Assembly: GCA_020049855.1 (NCBI GenBank)
Contig: JAGVLJ010000013.1
Span: 62,001 to 126,000, forward strand
DNA length: 64,000 bases
Origin: Bacteroidia bacterium
GTDB taxonomy: Bacteria; Bacteroidota; Bacteroidia; UKL13-3
Direction of reading: 5' to 3'
Within the stretch, counting starts at the first letter, position 1. Each line of letters opens with the position of its first letter. Under the pieces are notes generated by a model. It ran no database searches. It worked only from the letters and a program-made list of their open reading frames with translations, and was not told where the DNA came from. Positions 35,252 through 45,000 of this stretch are shown here, piece after piece. The translations under genes were made by a program, and so were the position numbers.

Positions 35252-36559
35252 ATGATAAAAGAAAAGATTAATATTGTTTGGTTAAGGCGCGATTTGCGCT
35301 TGCACGATCAGGCGGCTTTATACCATGCCCTGAAGGCCGGTTTCCCGGTGCTTCCGCTTTTTATTTTTGACACAAATATTCTTAACAAGCTGCAAGACCG
35401 CGATGATGCCCGCGTGAGTTTTATTCATCAAACATTACGAAACCTAAAAAAACAACTGGAGGAAAAAGGTTCTTCGTTAATAGTAAAACACCAAACTCCA
35501 ATTGAATCGTGGAAAGGGTTATTAAGTGAATTCAATGTGCAGGCTGTGTACACCAACCACGATTACGAACCTTATGCCCGGGAAAGGGATGCTATCGTCA
35601 AAACATTTCTAAACGAAAAGGGGATTCATTTTTATACGTATAAAGACCAGTGCATTTTTGAAAAAGGTGAAATCAGTAAAGATGACGGAAAACCGTATAC
35701 CGTTTTTACTCCTTACAGCAAAAAATGGAAGGCTAAACTGAATGATTTTTACCTGAAATCTTATCCTACCGAAAAGTATTTTAGTAATTTTTATCAAACA
35801 GCCCCCTTGCCAATAATAAGTCTGAAAGAAATGAATTTCAGTCAAAATTCGCTGGAGATTCCTCCGGTACATACCCACACCCTACTCATTAAACACTATA
35901 AAGAGCAAAGGGATTTTCCATCGGTAGCCGGCACCAGCAAACTAAGTATACATTTCAGGTTTGGAACCATCAGCATCAGGGAGAAAGCTAAAAAAGCACT
36001 ATCCCTCAGCGAAACCTGGTTGAATGAACTGATATGGCGGGATTTTTACCAGCAAGTACTCTGGCACTTTCCACACGTGGCAACAAGCGCTTTCAAACCC
36101 GCCTATAACCGCATTGAATGGAGAAACAACCCCGAAGAATTTGAACGCTGGTGCAATGGAGAAACGGGTTACCCTATTGTAGATGCAGGTATGCGTGAAT
36201 TGAACGCAACAGGTTTTATGCATAACCGCGTGCGCATGATTGTAGCCAGCTTTCTTACCAAACATTTATTGATTGACTGGCGATGGGGCGAAGCCTATTT
36301 TGCAAAAAAACTGCTGGACTTTGATCTGGCCGCCAACAACGGGGGCTGGCAATGGGCAGCCGGTTGCGGTACAGATGCCGCACCTTATTTCAGGGTATTT
36401 AATCCGGCCCTGCAAACAGAAAAATTTGATAGGGATCATCGCTACATAAAAAAATGGGTGCCGGAGTATAACACACCTGCCTATGTAAAACCAATTGTGG
36501 AACATAATCTGGCCAGAGAGCGTTGCCTTAAAACTTATAAGGAAGGGCTTGCCTCTTAG
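35252..36559 (+). CDS. phrB: Cryptochrome/deoxyribodipyrimidine photolyase
   Basis: The 435-residue flavoprotein has the N-terminal photolyase antenna domain (INIVWLRRDLRLHDQAALYHAL) and the C-terminal FAD-binding domain with WLNELIWRDFYQQVLWHFP, YPIVDAGMRELNATGFMHNRVRM and NNGGWQWAAGCGTDAAPYFRVFNP. The last motifs are typical of class I CPD photolyases, which repair UV-induced cyclobutane dimers using blue light; the conserved Trp residues for electron transfer are present. Next to a CarH-like regulator it is likely light-induced. The length is normal, though somewhat short. Confidence 0.92.
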   Translation: MIKEKINIVWLRRDLRLHDQAALYHALKAGFPVLPLFIFDTNILNKLQDRDDARVSFIHQTLRNLKKQLEEKGSSLIVKHQTPIESWKGLLSEFNVQAVYTNHDYEPYARERDAIVKTFLNEKGIHFYTYKDQCIFEKGEISKDDGKPYTVFTPYSKKWKAKLNDFYLKSYPTEKYFSNFYQTAPLPIISLKEMNFSQNSLEIPPVHTHTLLIKHYKEQRDFPSVAGTSKLSIHFRFGTISIREKAKKALSLSETWLNELIWRDFYQQVLWHFPHVATSAFKPAYNRIEWRNNPEEFERWCNGETGYPIVDAGMRELNATGFMHNRVRMIVASFLTKHLLIDWRWGEAYFAKKLLDFDLAANNGGWQWAAGCGTDAAPYFRVFNPALQTEKFDRDHRYIKKWVPEYNTPAYVKPIVEHNLARERCLKTYKEGLAS

Positions 36560-36562
36560 ACT

Positions 36563-37825
36563 TTAAATCCTGCGCTTGGCAATAGCCCCGTTTATAATCA
36601 CCTCTTCAATGCAGTCGCTCCCGAAATTGTACGGAATAAAATGAAAAGAAGGAATTGGCTTTGTGATGATCACACTTCCGGTTTTTCCTATGGCAATGCT
36701 GCCATGTGTAGCACTCATTTGTAAGGCAGCTGCCCCATTAATGGTGGTGGCATGAATGGCTTCTTCGGGAGTAAGTTTCATACGTGCACAAGCCAGTGAT
36801 AAAACAAAGCCCATGCGGCCACTAGGCGAACTGCCGGGATTATAATCGGAAGCCAGGCAAACGGGCAATCCGGCATCAATTAGTTTACGCACCGGGGCAA
36901 AAGGAATTCCCAGAAAAAACGAACAACCCGGCAGTGCCATTGGAATGGTGGTTGAATTTCGGAGGCATTCAATTTCCTCTGCTCCGCAATATTCTAAATG
37001 ATCAACACTAAGTGCATGATTTTTTACTGCCACCTGTACACCTCCGGTATAGCCCAGTTCGTTGCCATGTATCTTTGGTTTCAGGCCGTGTTTGATAGCG
37101 GCATTCAGAATCGTATCTGTTTCTTCCGGAGTAAAAAAACCTTTGTCACAAAACACATCGCAATAGTCGGCCAATTGGTGTTCGGCAATGCGAGGCAACA
37201 TCTCCTCAATAATCAAATCAATATATCCCTTTCGGTTTTCTTTATACGCTAACGGAATAGCATGAGCACCCAAAAAATTAGCCCGAATAGGAATCGGTGA
37301 AACTTCCTTCAGTCGCTGAATCACCCGCAGCATTTTTAATTCATCTTTAACCGTGAGTCCGTAACCGCTTTTTATTTCTATGGCTCCTGTTCCCTGTTTA
37401 ATTACCTCCCACAAACGTTCTAAAGCACCGTGAAACAACTCATCCTCCCCCATCGACTCCAGCCTGCGCGAAGAATTAAGAATACCTCCACCCTTTTGTG
37501 CGATTTCTTCATAACCCATCCCTTTAATACGCATTACAAACTCTTCCTCACGTGTGGATGCAAATACAATATGTGTGTGTGCATCTACAAAAGTGGGCAT
37601 CACTACCCTTCCGGTAGCGTCTATTTCTTTAATGGCACCATGCTCTTTTATCATTTCAGATTTAAAATCACGCATAGTTCCGAATGCAGCAATTTTTCCG
37701 TGCTCAATATAAAGAAAGGCATCTACCAGCACATTCATTTCCGACATCTGACGCCCAGCCCTGCGATCAACCGGATAATTATCTATGGCAATAAGTTGTT
37801 TGATATGTTTAATGAGTATGTTCAT
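36563..37825 (-). CDS. hutI: Imidazolonepropionase
   Basis: HutI opens the imidazolone ring in histidine degradation, giving N-formimino-L-glutamate. The 420-residue amidohydrolase has the metal motif FVDAHTHIVFA, then EIKSGYGL, RANFLGAHAIP, KIHGNEL, DHLEY and ASDYNPGSSP, all typical of imidazolonepropionase. No hutH, hutU or hutG is present in the window. It converges with the photolyase gene, only 3 bases apart. Confidence 0.93.
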   Translation of the reverse strand: MNILIKHIKQLIAIDNYPVDRRAGRQMSEMNVLVDAFLYIEHGKIAAFGTMRDFKSEMIKEHGAIKEIDATGRVVMPTFVDAHTHIVFASTREEEFVMRIKGMGYEEIAQKGGGILNSSRRLESMGEDELFHGALERLWEVIKQGTGAIEIKSGYGLTVKDELKMLRVIQRLKEVSPIPIRANFLGAHAIPLAYKENRKGYIDLIIEEMLPRIAEHQLADYCDVFCDKGFFTPEETDTILNAAIKHGLKPKIHGNELGYTGGVQVAVKNHALSVDHLEYCGAEEIECLRNSTTIPMALPGCSFFLGIPFAPVRKLIDAGLPVCLASDYNPGSSPSGRMGFVLSLACARMKLTPEEAIHATTINGAAALQMSATHGSIAIGKTGSVIITKPIPSFHFIPYNFGSDCIEEVIINGAIAKRRI

Positions 37826-37864
37826 GATCTCTTTAGTTTAATGCCAACATTTTTTACAATCATT

Positions 37865-37952
37865 TAGTCTCTCGCAAAGGTTAATTATTCCTGTCATTTA
37901 CTCTTTTTCTTTGCGGGCTCTGCACCTCTGCGTGAAATAGTCTCTCGCAAAG
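37865..37952. repeat. Dispersed intergenic repeat, copy A
   Basis: TAGTCTCTCGCAAAG occurs at both ends (37865-37879 and 37938-37952). Between them lies CTTTGCGGGCTCTGCACCTCTGCGTGAAATAG, related to the 41024-41124 element. It fills most of the hutI-ispE gap. Confidence 0.7.
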
Positions 37953-37966
37953 ATTCATTCATCTAT

Positions 37967-38797
37967 CTATAATTTACCCGTATAAAATTTCATCTTCTTC
38001 ATAGCGGCCGTGAGTTTTGGTTCTTCCTTAAACAATCCGAACACGGCAGAGCCACTTCCGCTCATGGCTGCATAGGTAGCTCCTGCATCATACATTTGTT
38101 CTTTCAGTTTTTCTATTGTAGGATATTTTTTAAAAACCGACAATTCAAAATCATTTTCCAACATCTTTTTCCATTTAGTCACCGGCTGTTGAATGATTTG
38201 TTGCAAACTCTTATTTTCTACTGTTTTGCCCCTCTTTTTTACTGCGGCATATGCATCGGCTGTGCTCACATGAATACCCGGATGCACCAAAGCAATATGC
38301 CATCCCCCTAAATCTAACTGCAGCGGTTTAAATTTATCGCCCCTACCATACGCAAATGCAGGTTTATTCGTAATAAAAACCGCGCAGTCGCTACCCAACT
38401 CAGCTGCATAATGCTGCATTTGTTTTATACTTAGTTTTAACCCGAATTTTTCGTTCAGCAATTTAATTGTAAAGGCTGCATCTGCCGAACCTCCACCCAG
38501 TCCAGCTCCCATTGGAATATGCTTAAACAAATGAATAGATACCGGAGGCAAATCAACATCTTCAGCAAGCAGTCGGTAAGCCTTCACACAAAGATTGGAT
38601 TCGGGTTTCCCTTCAATGCTTAATCCATACCCGTGAAAAGAAATTTTATTTTTTTTAGCCCGCTTATTGTCCAGTATCTCCAACGCATCCTGCCATTTAA
38701 CAGGATAAAATACCGTTTCAATATTATGAAATCCATCCTTACGTTTGTTGATTACGTGGAGACCTAAATTTATTTTACAGCCGGGGAAATTTATCAT
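37967..38797 (-). CDS. ispE: 4-diphosphocytidyl-2-C-methyl-D-erythritol kinase
   Basis: IspE phosphorylates CDP-methylerythritol in the non-mevalonate isoprenoid pathway. The 276-residue GHMP kinase opens with the typical PGCKINLGLHVINKRKDGFHNIETVFYPV and carries the ATP loop PMGAGLGGGSADAAF, with a C-terminal GSGSAVFGLF motif. Its ATG overlaps the stop of the upstream thioredoxin-fold gene (TAATG), so the two are co-translated. Confidence 0.94.
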   Translation of the reverse strand: MINFPGCKINLGLHVINKRKDGFHNIETVFYPVKWQDALEILDNKRAKKNKISFHGYGLSIEGKPESNLCVKAYRLLAEDVDLPPVSIHLFKHIPMGAGLGGGSADAAFTIKLLNEKFGLKLSIKQMQHYAAELGSDCAVFITNKPAFAYGRGDKFKPLQLDLGGWHIALVHPGIHVSTADAYAAVKKRGKTVENKSLQQIIQQPVTKWKKMLENDFELSVFKKYPTIEKLKEQMYDAGATYAAMSGSGSAVFGLFKEEPKLTAAMKKMKFYTGKL

Positions 38798-39996
38798 TAG
38801 TCCACTTTAATAACACCTTCCGGTTGACCCGATTTCAGTTTTTTTTCAATTTTAAAAAGTAATTCCTCCGTTGCTTTTACATCTTTACCTGCGCGCTTGC
38901 CTGCCTCAATAGCTAACCGGGCATATTCTCTGGCTTCCTTGGGGTAGTTTGTTTTAAGAAGTAAAGCAGCATAGGTATCTAAATAGTTGTATTCCTTATC
39001 GCTGTTTACTACCTTGCTCATCCATTCTTTCGCCAGCACAAGCAATTCATTGTTATCACACTTCTCATATAGCTCCCATGCTGCTGAATTGATAAAGTTA
39101 TTACTAAGCTGAATTCCGGAAGATTGTGCATCCTGAATACTCGAAACATACAACGGCCATTTTTCGGCAGACTTATAATACTCGGAATAAAAATAAAATC
39201 TGCTTTCTTTGTTCTGAGCAATAACATTTCCATACTTTGCCTCCAGTTCAGCGAAGCCCTTTTCATTTTTATCCTTTGCCAGTTTTCGCATTTTGCTTAC
39301 TATAGATGACCATATCGCATCTGAGGTCTCTTCGGCACCATATAATTGTGCATACTTACCTTCATTCGAAACAAGCAAATTAAAGTATTTATCATTCAGC
39401 TGGTGGCTGAAACGAAACATAACATTGGCATTTATCTCTGTAAAAAAATCTGTTTGTTTGTCAAGGTAAAGGTGCAGCATACTATCAGTTGGAAACTTAC
39501 GCTTACCGTTTTCAGCAAATGCACTCACATAAAAATCAGGGTAACCCAAATCAAGGTTAGCATGGTTATATCCCGGTCTGTTTATTCCTTCTTTTTGAGC
39601 AAGTTTCTCCTCAAGTGTTTGAATAAAATCTTTTGGTTTCTGGTATCCTTTAATGATGTGTAGCAACCTTCCTTCTTCATCAAAAATTAAAAATGAAGGA
39701 AAAGAAGTAATGATGTACTTACGGGATAATTTTGAACCCAACGCATCTTTTTCCATCTCCAACTTAGTGGCCACAAAACTTCGGTTCATTAAATCAGCCA
39801 CCTGCTTGTCGGTGAAGGTTTCCTTATCCATCACCTTGCACCAGCCGCACCAGTCGGTATAAGCATCAATAAATATTCGTTTTTTTTCTGCTTTTGCTTT
39901 AACTTTTAAACTGCTCCAATCGGCCTTTATAAAATTAACCTGGGCATTCAATTCTAAACTAATAAAAGTGGATAATAGAATAAATAAATGTTTCAT
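38797..39996 (-). CDS. Exported thioredoxin-fold protein
   Basis: The 399-residue protein has a signal peptide (LFILLSTFISLELNAQ) and an N-terminal thioredoxin-like domain with a CGWC active site in DAYTDWCGWCKVMDKETF (about residues 45-60) and the later SFPSFLIFDEEG strand. The remaining 250 residues are mostly helical, TPR-like, with no clear catalytic residues. Relatives in Bacteroidota are periplasmic thiol oxidoreductases or chaperones. It sits between the DUF58 gene and ispE; the TAATG overlap with ispE appears to be operon packing rather than shared function. Confidence 0.87.
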   Translation of the reverse strand: MKHLFILLSTFISLELNAQVNFIKADWSSLKVKAKAEKKRIFIDAYTDWCGWCKVMDKETFTDKQVADLMNRSFVATKLEMEKDALGSKLSRKYIITSFPSFLIFDEEGRLLHIIKGYQKPKDFIQTLEEKLAQKEGINRPGYNHANLDLGYPDFYVSAFAENGKRKFPTDSMLHLYLDKQTDFFTEINANVMFRFSHQLNDKYFNLLVSNEGKYAQLYGAEETSDAIWSSIVSKMRKLAKDKNEKGFAELEAKYGNVIAQNKESRFYFYSEYYKSAEKWPLYVSSIQDAQSSGIQLSNNFINSAAWELYEKCDNNELLVLAKEWMSKVVNSDKEYNYLDTYAALLLKTNYPKEAREYARLAIEAGKRAGKDVKATEELLFKIEKKLKSGQPEGVIKVD

Positions 39997-40013
39997 ATGA
40001 TTAAATATTACTG

Positions 40014-40928
40014 TTAATACAACTTGGTACGTTTCACAATAAAGGGTAATAACACCTGTGAAAAATCATCGCCCACTTCAGCCTCTACAAAATCAATTTT
40101 GTATTGCATACAGCGTGTTATCAGGTTATGTTTAAATTTTGCGCGGGCTTTCAGGTATTCCTCCCTCAGTGCCTGAGGCTGCAGTTTCAAACGCTCCCCC
40201 GTTTCCATATCCACAAAAATATGAGGCCGGTTCGGAAAATTAAACTCGCTCTCGAATTTTTTATCCGACACATGAAACAAAATCACTTCGTGTTTATTGA
40301 AACGTAAATGTTGCAAAGCCGAGAATAACTCATCTAAATCTACCGTACTATCCAGCATATCGGTAAATACCATCACCATGCTGCGCTTATGAATACTCTC
40401 TGATAATTCATGCAATACTTTTGCTATGTTGCTTTGTTTATTCTCAGGAGCTTTTTTCAAAAGTTCGTCCAATCGCCCGAATAACAGCCTCCGGTGAGCA
40501 CCGGTGGCTCGAGCCTCTGAAAGGTAATTGATTTGTTCATCAAACAAACAAATACCCGAGGCATCACGTTGTTTACTCAATAACTGAATGAGTGAAGCGG
40601 CTGCATACACACTGAATCCGATTTTACTCAACCCATCTTTTGGAAAAAACATAGACGAGCTGCAATCAATGGCCATGTAACAGCGCAGGTTGGTTTCCTC
40701 CTCATACCTTTTGGTAAATAATTTCTCCGTACGCGCATACAGTTTCCAGTCAATATGCCGGGTTGACTCTCCGGTATTATATAACCTGTGCTCGGCAAAC
40801 TCAACCGAAAATCCATGATACGGACTTTTATGCAGACCGGTAATAAAACCCTCAATGACCTGCTTAGCCAGCAACTCCAGATTGCCTGCCTGTAATAAAT
40901 GTTCAGTATCGAGTTTTAGTTCTGTCAT
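40014..40928 (-). CDS. DUF58 domain protein (vWA-like)
   Basis: The 304-residue protein matches DUF58: the hallmark GEstRHIDWKLYARTEKLFTKRYEEETNL, then a von Willebrand A-like strand MAIDCSSSMFF with a DxSxS metal-site pattern. Such proteins are encoded with MoxR ATPases and Bat proteins and act on cell-envelope or stress functions; no MoxR gene is next to it here, but a BatA-like gene is at 58989. It is first in an apparent DUF58/thioredoxin-fold/ispE unit, with 17 bases to the next gene. Confidence 0.9.
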   Translation of the reverse strand: MTELKLDTEHLLQAGNLELLAKQVIEGFITGLHKSPYHGFSVEFAEHRLYNTGESTRHIDWKLYARTEKLFTKRYEEETNLRCYMAIDCSSSMFFPKDGLSKIGFSVYAAASLIQLLSKQRDASGICLFDEQINYLSEARATGAHRRLLFGRLDELLKKAPENKQSNIAKVLHELSESIHKRSMVMVFTDMLDSTVDLDELFSALQHLRFNKHEVILFHVSDKKFESEFNFPNRPHIFVDMETGERLKLQPQALREEYLKARAKFKHNLITRCMQYKIDFVEAEVGDDFSQVLLPFIVKRTKLY

Positions 40929-41023
40929 TTGTACAAAACTAATGGATTTGAAGGAAAGATACCTTCGGGTCGAATCTTACTTCAATATTCTGGCTTTGCA
41001 TTATTTATGTTTCGGTGTGAAAA

Positions 41024-41124
41024 TAGGCTCACGCAAAGCTATCTAACACGAAAAGATGTATGTTGCTGCCTGTAATTTAAAACTTTTTATTTGCCGACTC
41101 TGCGCCTCTGCGTGATAAATCTCA
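41024..41124. repeat. Dispersed intergenic repeat, copy B
   Basis: TAGGCTCACGCAAAG at the left and TTTGCCGACTCTGCGCCTCTGCGTGATAAATCTCAC at the right correspond to copy A at 37865-37952. The element lies between the divergent DUF58 and DUF2061 genes, and its outer ends are partly complementary (CACGCAAAG / CTCTGCGTG). Confidence 0.7.
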
Positions 41125-41171
41125 CAATTGCAGACTCCGATTTTGGTTAGATTTGCCCAAAATATTCTTCC

Positions 41172-41603
41172 TTGCACGAATCACATTACCGCAGCATCCT
41201 TAAAAGCATTTCCTGGCGATTGGTTGGTACCATGGATACCATCATTGTTTCCTGGTTTATCATAGGCCCGGGAGGCCATTTAAAAGCGCTTTCCATTGGT
41301 GCGAGTGAACTGCTTACCAAAGTTGGGCTATACTACCTGCACGAACGCGCCTGGGTGTATCTGCTGCTTAAAAAACAATGGAACCAAACACCCCGCATAT
41401 CAGCCATTAAAGCCATAAGCTGGAGGGCTGTGGGCACCATTGATACCATGGTACTGGCTACCATCATTACCGGAAATCCATTTACCGGGTTAAAAATAGG
41501 CGGTACCGAACTGCTAACTAAAATTATTCTTTATTACCTGCACGAACGCGCCTGGGCTCGTCTGCCCTTAGGTACGGTGAGAAAGTGGTTTGGAAGAAAC
41601 TAA
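41172..41603 (+). CDS. Membrane protein with two DUF2061 units
   Basis: The 143-residue product consists of two DUF2061 copies: ESHYRSILKSISWRLVGTMDTIIVSWFIIG ... ELLTKVGLYYLHERAWVYL, and RISAIKAISWRAVGTIDTMVLATIITG ... ELLTKIILYYLHERAWARL. Each has two membrane helices. The start must be TTG at 41172, since the next ATG would cut off the first conserved block. DUF2061 is membrane-bound and of unknown function, and in some bacteria lies near sulfate-assimilation genes, which are not seen here. Confidence 0.88.
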   Translation: MHESHYRSILKSISWRLVGTMDTIIVSWFIIGPGGHLKALSIGASELLTKVGLYYLHERAWVYLLLKKQWNQTPRISAIKAISWRAVGTIDTMVLATIITGNPFTGLKIGGTELLTKIILYYLHERAWARLPLGTVRKWFGRN

Positions 41604-41636
41604 AAAAGGCCATCCTTTTCAGAACAGCCTTTTTAT
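41603..41636. terminator. Bidirectional terminator between DUF2061 gene and trxA
   Basis: AAAAAGGC (41603-41610) and GCCTTTTT (41627-41634) form a stem with T runs on both strands, between the two convergent genes. Confidence 0.75.
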
Positions 41637-41655
41637 AAATGCTAATCTTCTTTAA

Positions 41656-41976
41656 TTACCCTACCTGAGCCTGAAGTTTGTTGGCCAGAATATGTTTAGG
41701 TACAGCACCTACCTGTTTATCTACCACCTGTCCGCCTTTAAAGAACAATAAAGCCGGAATACTCATGATACCGTATTCGGTAGCGACTTTTGGATTATGA
41801 TCTACGTTGAGTTTTCCGATGACCGCTTTTCCTGCGTATTCGGTGGCCAATTCTTCTACAATTGGTCCAATCATTCGGCATGGCCCACACCATTCTGCCC
41901 AAAAATCAATCAGTACAGGTTTGTCTGATTTCAGCACCACTTCCTCGAAGTTGCTGTCGGTTATTTCTATTGACAT
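41656..41976 (-). CDS. trxA: Thioredoxin
   Basis: The 106-residue protein has the classical thioredoxin redox site WCGPC (residues 29-33) in FWAEWCGPCRMIGP and the cis-proline strand SIPALLFF. It is the normal cytosolic length, with no signal peptide. It lies 60 bases after dnaE on the same strand, a common pairing in Bacteroidota. Confidence 0.96.
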   Translation of the reverse strand: MSIEITDSNFEEVVLKSDKPVLIDFWAEWCGPCRMIGPIVEELATEYAGKAVIGKLNVDHNPKVATEYGIMSIPALLFFKGGQVVDKQVGAVPKHILANKLQAQVG

Positions 41977-42036
41977 TCTAAGTATAATTTTAATCTATAA
42001 ATTTTAAAAGTTAAATATGTCGGTTGCGTTGGTCAA

Positions 42037-45000
42037 TTATTGTGCCTGACTAAATTGATACCTAATTTCAAGTTGGTCAAATGTTTTAATTACCTCGTTA
42101 TCCAGTTGGATGCGGTATTTTTGAGAGAATCCGTTGACCATCCACTTTTTATCGCTATCCAACAGATTCATACGTACCATACAATTTCCTTTATAGCTTT
42201 CGAAAAGTTTTTGAAGTTGTGCCACCAAAGTACTGTCAACTTTTTTCGAGTCAATATTCAAAATGACAGATTTTACCATTTTATCCTTCAACTCTGTCAA
42301 AAGTTGTATGTTAGTAATTTTAAACTCAAGATCGTCCTCCTTGTTCCACCGTGTTTGCACTTTTCCTTTAATAAACAAAAACCAGCTTTGTGTCATAAAG
42401 GATTTGTATTTGGCAAAATCTTCCCCAAAAAGGGCAAACTCAAACGTATCGGTATAATCCTCCAGCATAAATCGCCCATATGGCTTGCCATTTTTAGAAA
42501 TTCCCTCAATAACATTTGTTACAATACCAGCCAGGGTAATGTCTTTGTTGCGCAAAAGTTTCAAATCTTTCAGTTCACTTAGTGAATTGCGGCAAAACTG
42601 ATTAATCTCCATTCGGTAATCATCTAGTGGATGGCCCGTAATAAACATACCCACTACTTCCTTTTCATACCTCAGTTGATCCATTTTATTCCAGGGCTCG
42701 GCCGCAGGTATACCGGGTTCCGGAATATCCGAAGCACCGCTGCCCCCCCCACCGCCAAACAACGATTGCTGACTGTCGGCCTCATGATTTTGCACTGCGT
42801 TGCCATAGCGAATGGCCTTTTCAATAATATTTGTTTCCTCGTTGTCTTGTACTTTCAGGTATTGAGCTCTGTGTACGCCCGTAAAACAATCAAGTCCTCC
42901 GGCAAATGCTAAAGCCTCAATAGTTTTTTTATTTACTGCCCTAAGGTTTACGCGTTTGGTTAAGTCAAAAATGCTTTTGAAAGGCCCATTGGCCTCACGC
43001 TCTTCAATAATGGCTTGTACCGCTGCCTCACCCACTCCTTTTACTGCTCCCAAACCAAAACGAATTTCTCCATTTTTATTCACGGCAAATTTCACACGGC
43101 TTTCGTTAATGTCGGGACCTAGAACAGGGATACCTGACCGTTTACACTCCTCCATAAAAAAGGTGATTTTATCAATATTGCCGAGATTGTTGGTGAGTAC
43201 TGCCGACATATATTCTCCCGGATAATGAGCTTTTAGGTAGGCTGTTTGATAAGCCACAAAAGCATAACAGGTAGAGTGAGATTTATTGAATGCGTATTGG
43301 GCAAAAGCCTCCCAGTCGGTCCATATTTTTTCAAGTTTTTCTATTGGATGACCTTTGGCATTTGCCCCCTGCATAAACTTACTGCGCATTTTATCAAGCG
43401 TAGCCTTATCTTTTTTTCCCATAGCTTTGCGCAAGGTGTCGGCATCACCTTTAGTAAAATCGGCCAACTTTTGCGAGAGTAACATCACTTGCTCCTGATA
43501 CACTGTAATGCCATAAGTATCCTCCAGATACTCCTTCATAGCAGGTAAATCGTAAGTAATGGCCTCCCGTCCGTGTTTACGGGCAATAAAATTCGGGATG
43601 TAGCCAATAGGTCCGGGGCGATACAATGCATTCATTGCAATAAGGTCTTCAAATCGGTCAGGCTTAAGCTCCTTTAGGTATTTTTGCATACCCGGACTTT
43701 CAAACTGAAACGTTCCATTGGTTTCCCCGCGCTGGTACAACTCCAATGTTTTTTGATCATCGAGCGGAATGTCATCAATAGCTATTTCCAGGTTATAATT
43801 TTGTTTAATCAGGTTTAATGCATCACGAATAATGGTGAGCGTTTTTAAACCAAGAAAGTCCATCTTGATTACCCCGGCATCCTCAATAATACTTCCTTCG
43901 TATTGGGTAATCAGCAACTCGGTTTCTTTTGAAGTTGCCACCGGTATAATCTCACTTAAATCTTTGGGGGCAATGATAATTCCTGCCGCATGCAATCCGG
44001 TGCTTCGTACCGACCCTTCCAATATCAACGCCTCCTTAAGCACGCGGGCCTGTAAATCGTTCCCTCGGGCTATCTCCCGAAGTTTTTTGATATTTTCAAT
44101 GTCTTCCGACTGATATCCTTCGGTAGTTTTTAAACTTTTTTCTCCTTCAAAAGGAGCGTTCATCACCCGCTCCAGTACGGTGCCCGGCTTATCAGGAACT
44201 AATTTAGCCAGCATGGTTGATTCGGACAGGGGCAAATCCATCACCCGCGCCACATCTTTGATACTTGACTTGGCAGCCATAGTACCATAAGTAACAATTT
44301 GCGCTACCTGATTTTTACCATATTTCTTCACCACATAATCAATCACCTTTTGCCGGCCTTCATCATCAAAGTCTGTATCAATATCAGGCATACTTTTACG
44401 ATCAGGATTCAGGAAACGTTCGAAAAGCAAATTGTATTTGATAGGATCTATATTCGTAATCCCAATGCAATAGGCCACCACACTTCCGGCAGCCGAACCA
44501 CGACCCGGCCCTACAAACACCCCCAAATCACGACCCGCTTTGATAAAATCAGAAACGATAAGAAAATATCCAGCAAACCCCATGGTTTTGATGGTGTGCA
44601 ATTCAAACTTAATCCTGTCTTCCGTTTCCGCTGCCAACTCCCTGTATCGGTCACGTGCTCCTTTCCAGGTAAGATTTTCCAAAAAATCATCCTGCGAAGT
44701 AAACTCAGGTGGCACTGTAAAGTGGGGCAGCAAAATATCCTTCTTCAAGGTAAGCGCTTCTATTTTGTCTACAATTTCATTGGTGTTATCAATGGCTTGC
44801 GGAATATCATGAAACAAAGCACTCATTTGTTCCGTGGTTTTAAAATAGAATTGGTTATTGGGAAAAGCAAAACGTTTGCCCTTGGCCGATACATCATCAT
44901 CGGCAAACTCTATCATCGTTGGGGTGCTTTGCTTTTCACCGGTGTTGATGCATAACAGAATATCGTGTGCATTGGCATCTTCTTCATTGATGTAATGCGA

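Noticed and set aside
44299-44955. 218-codon plus-strand ORF antisense to dnaE
   Set aside because: It is opposite a strongly conserved stretch of dnaE and its translation is rich in Phe, Ile, Arg and His without any family pattern, as expected of a shadow frame.
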